DNA of 64,000 bases. Source: Welwitschia mirabilis (Eukaryota > Gnetophyta > Gnetopsida > Welwitschiales). Location: NCBI GenBank assembly GCA_051453625.1, contig JBOZIK010000001.1:150599690-150663689 (forward strand). Direction: 5' to 3'. The position numbers were made by a program, and so were the translations under genes. The notes under the pieces were generated by a model. It was not told the DNA's origin, did no database searches, and was given only the letters and a program-made list of their open reading frames with translations. This document shows, piece after piece, positions 57,791-64,000 of this stretch. Each line of letters starts with the position of its first letter. Within the stretch, counting starts at the first letter, position 1.

Positions 57791-59367
57791 GCTTTATTCA
57801 TCATTGTTAAAATAACACCTTCCCATGTTGAACACAAGGCCTTAAAGGGTGAATCAGCTAAGTCATACTACCTTTAAGGTCTAATTTATAGGACTTCTAG
57901 GGCACTAGAAAAGATTATCAAGGACTTAGTATACCTATGAAAATCACATGCATGCCCTTCAATCTTCTGTTGCACTTGTTTTAATGATGGTAAAAGGTTA
58001 TCATTACATTTCATAAGAGTTGTTACTCTTCATTCTTGGGTAGAATCACTTCAGCAAGGATCATATCCCTTGAATTGTAGTTTACATTTTCTTAACTAGC
58101 ATAACAACTGTAATTAACAATATGAAACTTGATATTAGTTTCCTCATGAAAAAGGGGTCATGGCATACTTCCCCCTTACAATTTATGTTCATTCGCGAAT
58201 GGTTATTTCTTAAGATTATCTTCGTTAGAAAACATTTGTGGATAAATTTGTCATTTAAATTCTTTATTTTTCCAATTATGTTGATCACAATAAGGCCTCT
58301 CCCTTTATGATTTTTTCTCCTAATTTGTTTTCTCTCTTATTGTCAACTCTAACTAGTTTGATAGTGCAAGTGAGATTAGATCTTACTGAGATTATTTTTC
58401 AATCAATTATATGTTTATCAAACTTTCTTGAATAGTATGGTAAATAGCAGGTATTAAGAAAACCATTTGGCAAGAAGGTCAAGTCTATAGGATAATTTAT
58501 CAACCCTTTACATAATGAAAAAGGGTCCACAAAACTAAGAAGCCAACTTTTTACATTTTTCAAGCTTTAGAGATGTTCTTTCTTACTTTACTCTTAATAA
58601 AACCTAATAACTAATTACGAAAATTTGATGGAAGTGTTTTTCATTAAAGTACTTCTTGTAACTATCTTAAACCTTTTGAATGGTTTTATCCATTCTTTAA
58701 ATTTCTCCCTATTGTTCCTTTTCTCTTTAAGTGGAATTTATCTAAGCAATTAGTGTTGCATAGTTTCTACTATACATAGCTTAAAATGGATAGAACCTAA
58801 AGAAGGACTAGTACTCCTGATTGTAAGAAACCTCTGCTAAATGAAGATAGTCTTCCCATCTAATGGTCTTGCCTCTAATATAACTCCTTACTATGTCCTT
58901 CATTATGTGATTTACTCACTTACTTTATCCATCGGTTTTAAGAAAAAAGAATGTGCTAAAGAATGGTTATGTTTCCAATTACGTAAAAATTATTACCAAA
59001 ACTTAGATACAAATTTTGAATCATAATAAAAAATAGTAATCTTTGGGGCATCATGTAATTTAAATATCTCCCTTATGAATTTCCTATTAATATCCTCTAC
59101 TATTGTCATTGTCTGGGTTGGAATGAAGTAAGCCATCTTTGTTAATTTATGAACACATAAAAATGTGATATCATATTGTTTAATTATTTTAGGTAATCCT
59201 GTAATGAAGTCCATTGTAATCTCATATTATTTCCAGAATGATATTTTTATAGGTTTTAAAAATATTATTGGGTCTTGTTATTTCACTCTAACCTTTGATA
59301 AATTGGGAATCCTTTCATGAATTATTTTGTTCAATCTTTCATTTCTAATAAATAATATTATTCTCAT
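57790..59367 (-). mobile_element. Chromovirus-type Ty3/gypsy element, 3' half
   Basis: Minus-strand gypsy element of a lineage distinct from G1-G4: integrase at 59214-58470, purine tract AAGGGGGAAG at 58168-58177, and an LTR start TATGCCATGACCCC (TG to TA) at 58167 running toward lower coordinates for an unknown length. Its upstream part is displaced or lost at the G4 LTR (59368). Confidence 0.75.
58470..59214 (-). pseudogene. Chromovirus integrase remnant
   Basis: A clean opening at 59214-58993: MDFITGLPKIIKQYDITFLC, then LTKMAYFIPTQT, KLHDAPKITIFYYDSKFVSK. This is the M-D-F-I-T-G-L-P integrase core; V-D-R-L-T-K has lost its Asp to His, while the second Asp (S-D-R-D) survives as Y-Y-D-S. 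Further on, 58860-58740 keeps W-E-D-Y-L-x-L-A-E and A-L-Y-G-R-like traces, and 58545-58480 keeps FCGPFFIM and SYRLDLLA of the C-terminal G-P-F/Y module. A chromodomain could not be confirmed. Confidence 0.8.
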
Positions 59368-60730
59368 TGTTATGGTGTGAATTTATACAATCTGGAAATC
59401 CTTCAGGTAAACCTGTAAATCATGTAAATTATAGAAAACAAACTCTAGTATAGATGGGAGTTCATCCAAATGTTGTAATCTAATGAAGGAACTAGGCTTA
59501 GAATTAAAGAATTGATTTGCCAAAGTATTTTTACTCTTTTTGTCTTATAAATACAAAAAGGAAATAAATAAGTAAATGTAATGCTAAATGGAAATGAAAT
59601 GCAAGTAAATGGAAATGGAAACGGATCCTACTTAGATCCTAGTCTTTCTATCACAAAGACCATTTTCTCTATAACTTATATCAATTAAGAAGAGTGTCTA
59701 CTAGTTCTTAACCAACATAAACTATGAGATTTATCTAAGCAGGAATATGCAATATGCAATATGAAATGAAATGAAGTACAATGCAATCTACTACTACTAA
59801 TCAAGGTCAACCTTAACACAGGTTACCCTTATGATCTAAATAAATCACAAATCTGTCACACAACTATGACTAACTTAAACCATAAGGGACATCACAACAT
59901 TGAAATGAAAGAGTAAATTATATTAATCGAAAGAGAAATCAGAACAACATCCATGTACAATCAGAACAACAGCACCTCAATGAAAGATACATAGCCTGAC
60001 ACCAAGGAGACTCATTTCTACAGCACGGGATGGACCTCTTGCCCTTCAATCCTCTATCATAAGTATCAGGGATAAAAGATGGATTACAAATGAAAAAGGA
60101 GAAGGGTATTTATAGTTTTTCACTTAAAGATTTGGAGGCAAAACCCTAAATGTGGGAAATAAAAACCCTAACAACCCACATGGGTCGTTTGACCCCATTT
60201 ATAATGATATTTATTGCAGACATGTGAAAACAGTTGTCGTCCCGACTGTCATTCACACGACAGAAGGGAGAACACCACCTAAACTGCTTGGGTTGCATGC
60301 CCATGTGATACCGTCTGCCCCATGGGTTGTTCATACATGTTATCGATGCTTTCGTCCTATCAATCATCCGGATGACTGAGTGGATGATGCCCTATCACCA
60401 TGTGCCCCATGTACAGCTGTTGGCATGACAAGATCTATTCACATTAGCAGTATGCTCGTCCCAGGTGTTGTGGGGATGATTAAGGGGATGATGATCTTCC
60501 TTTGATTCTTTATCCAAGGTAAGTTAGTATTTTGCCTTATAAAGTCCTTCCTCCAATTCTGTAGTGTTAGAACAAGCCTGAGAAACTACCAAAAATGCTA
60601 AGTATTACATGTTTTACTAATTATTCTATCAGATCTTCATAGTCATCAATATTACATCAAAACCTGTATAAATTTCCTACAAGAGTACTAAAAATACACC
60701 ATCAAATTCCCATAAATTAGCATCATAACA
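59368..60730 (-). repeat. G4 3' LTR (1363 bp)
   Basis: Starts TGTTATGGTGTGAATTTATA and ends CATCATAACA, followed by the purine tract GGCTAAGTAGAGGGCTA (minus, 60731-60747). It keeps the TATA-like GGGTATTTATAG (60102-60113) and three GTC/GGATGAC motif copies near 60233, 60350 and 60455. It ended up inside the chromovirus element. Confidence 0.85.
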
Positions 60731-62537
60731 TAGCCCTCTACTTAGCCTTGTCAATCCCTGATAAAACAAGTAATCAACTAGATTATGAGCTAATTTCTCT
60801 AAGATAAAAAAATAGTGCTTAGAAGGATGTAAATTGAGTTCATAAAAAATTGATATCATCAACAGGTGATTAATATAAGTGCTGAAAAATTTCCTAAGCC
60901 CCCTACTTAAGCATGTCACTATACAAGGAAAGAATGCGTTACACACCTAGGAGTCATAAAAAGGTACTTGATGGCTCATAAAAAATAAAGCTATGTATGC
61001 ATATTATAGAACAATGACAATGGAAGTAGTACTATTTCTAAAACATGATGTTTTGAAATTCATTAGTATCACCAAAAAGGAAAGGAACAAAAGTAAATAT
61101 AGCACATATCAGAAAACATAGCTATAGAAAAACATGTGAAAGTGTTATTGGATTCTATATGATAAAGTGCATGAATGCTCCAAAGAATTTATTTGAATAG
61201 CATGAAAAACATATCCAAACAACCCAATATAAAATTATATCATGAAGGCTCAAAAATTGAAAATTTTGCGTTGATAAAAATAGAGTAATGCCTAGAAGGG
61301 TGTCCTACCTCACCACCATCCCATATCCCCCTCCCCCCTTCTATCATGAGGATGACATAGGTGGATGAAAAACATCAAAACAGCTGTTTGAAAAGCCAAG
61401 TAAAGCTAGAAAAATATCAGAAAAAATAGAGAATGCAGACGAGCAATAGAAATAATATAACAACCTGTAAAAATGAAGAATTAGCTTGAAAAATGAATGC
61501 ATGATGGAGAAGGGAAAGGAAATAGCAGAGGAAAATACACCAAGGGGAAGAAGTATTACTCAAAGATGCCTCAAATGTGCTCAAACACATGGAAAGATGG
61601 AACTCAACTTGATCAAGCAAACCTATCAAAAAGAAACAACCATCCTCTTGAAAACATAATAAGAACTAGAAAATGATTAGTTCCATGATATGATGTTGAA
61701 AAAGTATGAAGAAATGACTTTAAAAATATAACAAAACAACTAAAGAAAAACAAAATGAAAATGGACAACTAGGAACATGAAGAAGGTTGATTTATTACCA
61801 TAAATGCTAACCTAACAAATTCCCTTAACAATAATCATAAAATCACTTGATTAATGATGCATGACATAGAGTAAAAATTCATAAAGTTTCATTTAATTAG
61901 GCAATGATTATGATGATTTCGAGTATGCTAATGTTATCAAATAATGAATGATAAGATCAGAATCTATTAAAATATAGGGACTTACATGCTATCATGTTAA
62001 AACACACACTAAAATCCAAAAAGTAAAGTAATCATGTGGAAGTACTGGAAATAAATAAAGAAAGAAAAGTGATTTACTTTTCTATATAAGGGGAGTGCAA
62101 CCACTATCAGAGGAGTAAGGACCCCCATAGCATGGCTGACTAACCCCCCAATGGAGTTTCCACAGCTACCATATCGCACTATCAAAGGCTTCTCTTAGGA
62201 ATATTTGCCCTAGTATGCTTGCAGTAGGACATCATGATTACCATGTCAAAATATGACATGAAAGAGCATGGTAGTTTATTTCCTTTTTTTTTCTTTTCCT
62301 TAAGATGAATTCCACATGATCAAGCACTTGTAAGGATAAAAGTGAAGAAATGAGATGAGTAACAAAGTAAGATCCTGCAAAAATAACTAATTACTCATAT
62401 CATTGAAAGACAATAAAAGAATCAAGGCATCTTCCTTCTGAATGAAGTTCATAGACATACGAATGTCTAAAAATTAGATTAAACCAATTTTATCATTATA
62501 AATATCTAGATAAAATATCACTCATCATGGAAACTGT
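60731..62537 (-). mobile_element. G4: post-integrase part of a gypsy G-family element
   Basis: Non-coding region next to the G4 LTR, collinear with G2 (4417-5775), G3 and G1 (1-360): CCACTATCAGAGGAGTAAGG at 62100 and TTTCCACAGCTACCATATCGCA at 62157. It has no room for the extra ORF of G3. It is cut at 62538, where a new sequence begins with TGTAATACCCCAAATTTTAA. Orientation is inferred from the LTR/purine-tract order. Confidence 0.8.
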
Positions 62538-64000
62538 AATACCCCAAATTTTAATGCAATATTTAGGTCCTGATATTCTAAATTTATTTGTTTAATTTTG
62601 TCTACATATTATTAGATTATGGGTATATAATGTTTGTAGAATGGCGAAAGGAATTAAACCAGTGAGAAGCAATGAATTGCATAATTGATTAATGCAATTA
62701 TTAGATATTTAATTAGCAATGTGGAAAATCAGAGAGGCATTAAAATCTCTTTGAAGTGCTTCAGAATTTTGCTAAGGCAACTATTGGAATGAGTAGTATT
62801 AAAGGCATTTTCAGAGAGCAGTGAGGAGAGGATGGAGAAGTGCTAAAGATATTATAAAGATCAAGTTGCCATTGGGCTTAGTAAAAGCAGATGTGAAGAA
62901 ATAAGTGGGTCAACTTCAAAGGCATGCGAAATAAATGGCAAGCAAATTGCAGCCAAAGGACTGCAAAGTGCAAGATATAATGCAATGGAGAGTTGGCATG
63001 GGACCACTAGTTGGTAAGTTTGAGAATTAAGTCACCACCAAATATTGATGATGAGGCAGAAGACTTTCATAGATGTGTTAATGAGAAGCAATGAATCATT
63101 GAAGACATGTCAAATGCATCTTGAAAAATGCATTCAAATCTAAAAAGCGTAAATTTTCCACCGAAAACACTAGAAGAAGACTGGCAGCACTGAAGGAAGG
63201 ATGCCAACGATTTCAACTACTACAATTGATTTTTGATCAGACGCCTTCAATTTAAGTAATTGTATTACCATTTTTCATTAAATTATATACGAATCTAAAG
63301 CATTCTCAAGCAGTGCCCATGGTAGCTTCCACAGCAACTTCACCGTAGATCTTCATTGTATGTTCATACTGTACAAGGATTGAGCTTCGCAAAGACTCCA
63401 GGGATGTGGAGGACAACGCATTCCATCTACACAAAAATGCTACTTCTTACGGTCTTAAATGGACTGTTTTTTGGTGGAAAGAGGGTTTCTTTGGATCCAA
63501 TTGGGTTCAAGGATCTGTCTTGTCCTATTGATGTCACAGCCACTATGGAACCTCCCTTGAATGATATTCCTTTCCACAGACTCGCTAGTAGTCCATTTTC
63601 GAGTTTCAGAGCTTCTATTAGCACTGCTGTTGAAGAAATAGTCTTGGAAGATGAGATTTCGAGTCATGTTATTTCCATCAACAAGGATTTTTAACAAATT
63701 ATAGACAGAAGTAAAGAAACCAGTGTTATTATGGATAGTAGTGATGGAAATGGTGTTTTAGTAAGGTAAAATGGTGAAATGGAAAGTGTTAACGAAAAGG
63801 CGTAGACGAAGATGCTATGCAAATAAGAGATGCTACCAAAGGAAACAACGAATGACGATGCTAAAAATGGGGCAGAGAAGAACCGCACTAGTGCAAATGC
63901 TGGTGAGAATGCACAGGCAGAGAAGGAACCGCGCTAGTGAAAAAGCACTAGAGTGGGGCATGTGGAGAGGCTACGAAGATTAACCGCACACGGGGCTACA
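62538..64000. mobile_element. Unclassified insertion, starts TGTAATACCCCAAATT, runs off the window
   Basis: The TGTAATACCCC start resembles the TGTAACACCCC start of many plant gypsy LTRs and cuts G4 abruptly. On the plus strand 63356-63694 (ATG at 63359 or so) is open for 112 codons (GGKRVSLDPIGFKDLS, then SISTAVEEIVLEDEIS). A basic Arg-rich frame follows at 63771-63983. No known domain is recognised. Less AT-rich than its surroundings. It could be an LTR plus leader/gag start, or an unrelated insertion. Confidence 0.4.

Noticed and set aside
1-64000. tRNA, rRNA and other RNA genes
   Set aside because: No cloverleaf, rRNA or known small RNA sequence was recognised by eye; tRNAscan-SE and Infernal would be needed to exclude them.

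Overview
The window looks like nuclear DNA of a seed plant with a large, repeat-dense genome, most likely a gymnosperm. This is an inference from three things: old LTR retrotransposons nested in each other, strong A+T bias with C-to-T/G-to-A decay, and two GC-rich intronless receptor-kinase genes of a plant-only family. There are no bacterial features. The only clear host genes are the two tandem SPARK-domain receptor-like kinases near 47.4-48.5 kb and 53.6-55.6 kb.

Layout. (1) 1-23.2 kb is a three-level nest, all on the minus strand. An Athila/Tat-like Ty3/gypsy element (G1) has its 5' LTR at 21.6-23.2 kb, gag-PR-RT-RNaseH at 17.1-21.1 kb and integrase at 1-1.98 kb. It is split by a Ty1/copia element (Cop1, 1984-17119, target duplication GGATC). 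The 3' LTR of Cop1 is itself split by a related gypsy element without visible pol (G2, 2674-10412, target duplication ATATC). (2) 24.1-46.2 kb is a second copia element (Cop2, minus strand). It is interrupted by a fuller gypsy copy of the G1 family (G3, 26796-38975, target duplication CTCCT) and carries a 726-bp cellular-looking insert in its 5' LTR. (3) 46.2-55.6 kb holds the kinase pair and about 1.2 kb of duplicated upstream sequence. Between them lie a decayed LINE and a gypsy integrase fragment. (4) 55.6-64 kb holds a copia RT/RNaseH remnant, a chromovirus-type gypsy 3' half with its LTR start, a third G-family LTR plus 3' region (G4) inserted in the chromovirus, and an unclassified insertion starting at 62538 and running off the window.

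The mobile elements are dead: nearly every reading frame has stops and shifts, LTR ends read TA instead of TG, and catalytic residues are replaced. The kinase genes keep long GC-rich reading frames. Kinase 2 looks complete and catalytically competent but has a shifted ancestral start. Kinase 1 stops at an assembly gap in the kinase N-lobe and its remainder is not found.

The main unusual signals are: (a) in three unrelated LTR families, dense arrays of short, partly palindromic motifs upstream of a TATA-like box, in the U3 position; (b) ORFs resembling the 'putative plant transposon protein' family in non-standard places in both a copia and a gypsy element; (c) the start-codon rearrangement that separates the two kinases. 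Several N gaps have duplicated flanks and look like assembly artefacts.
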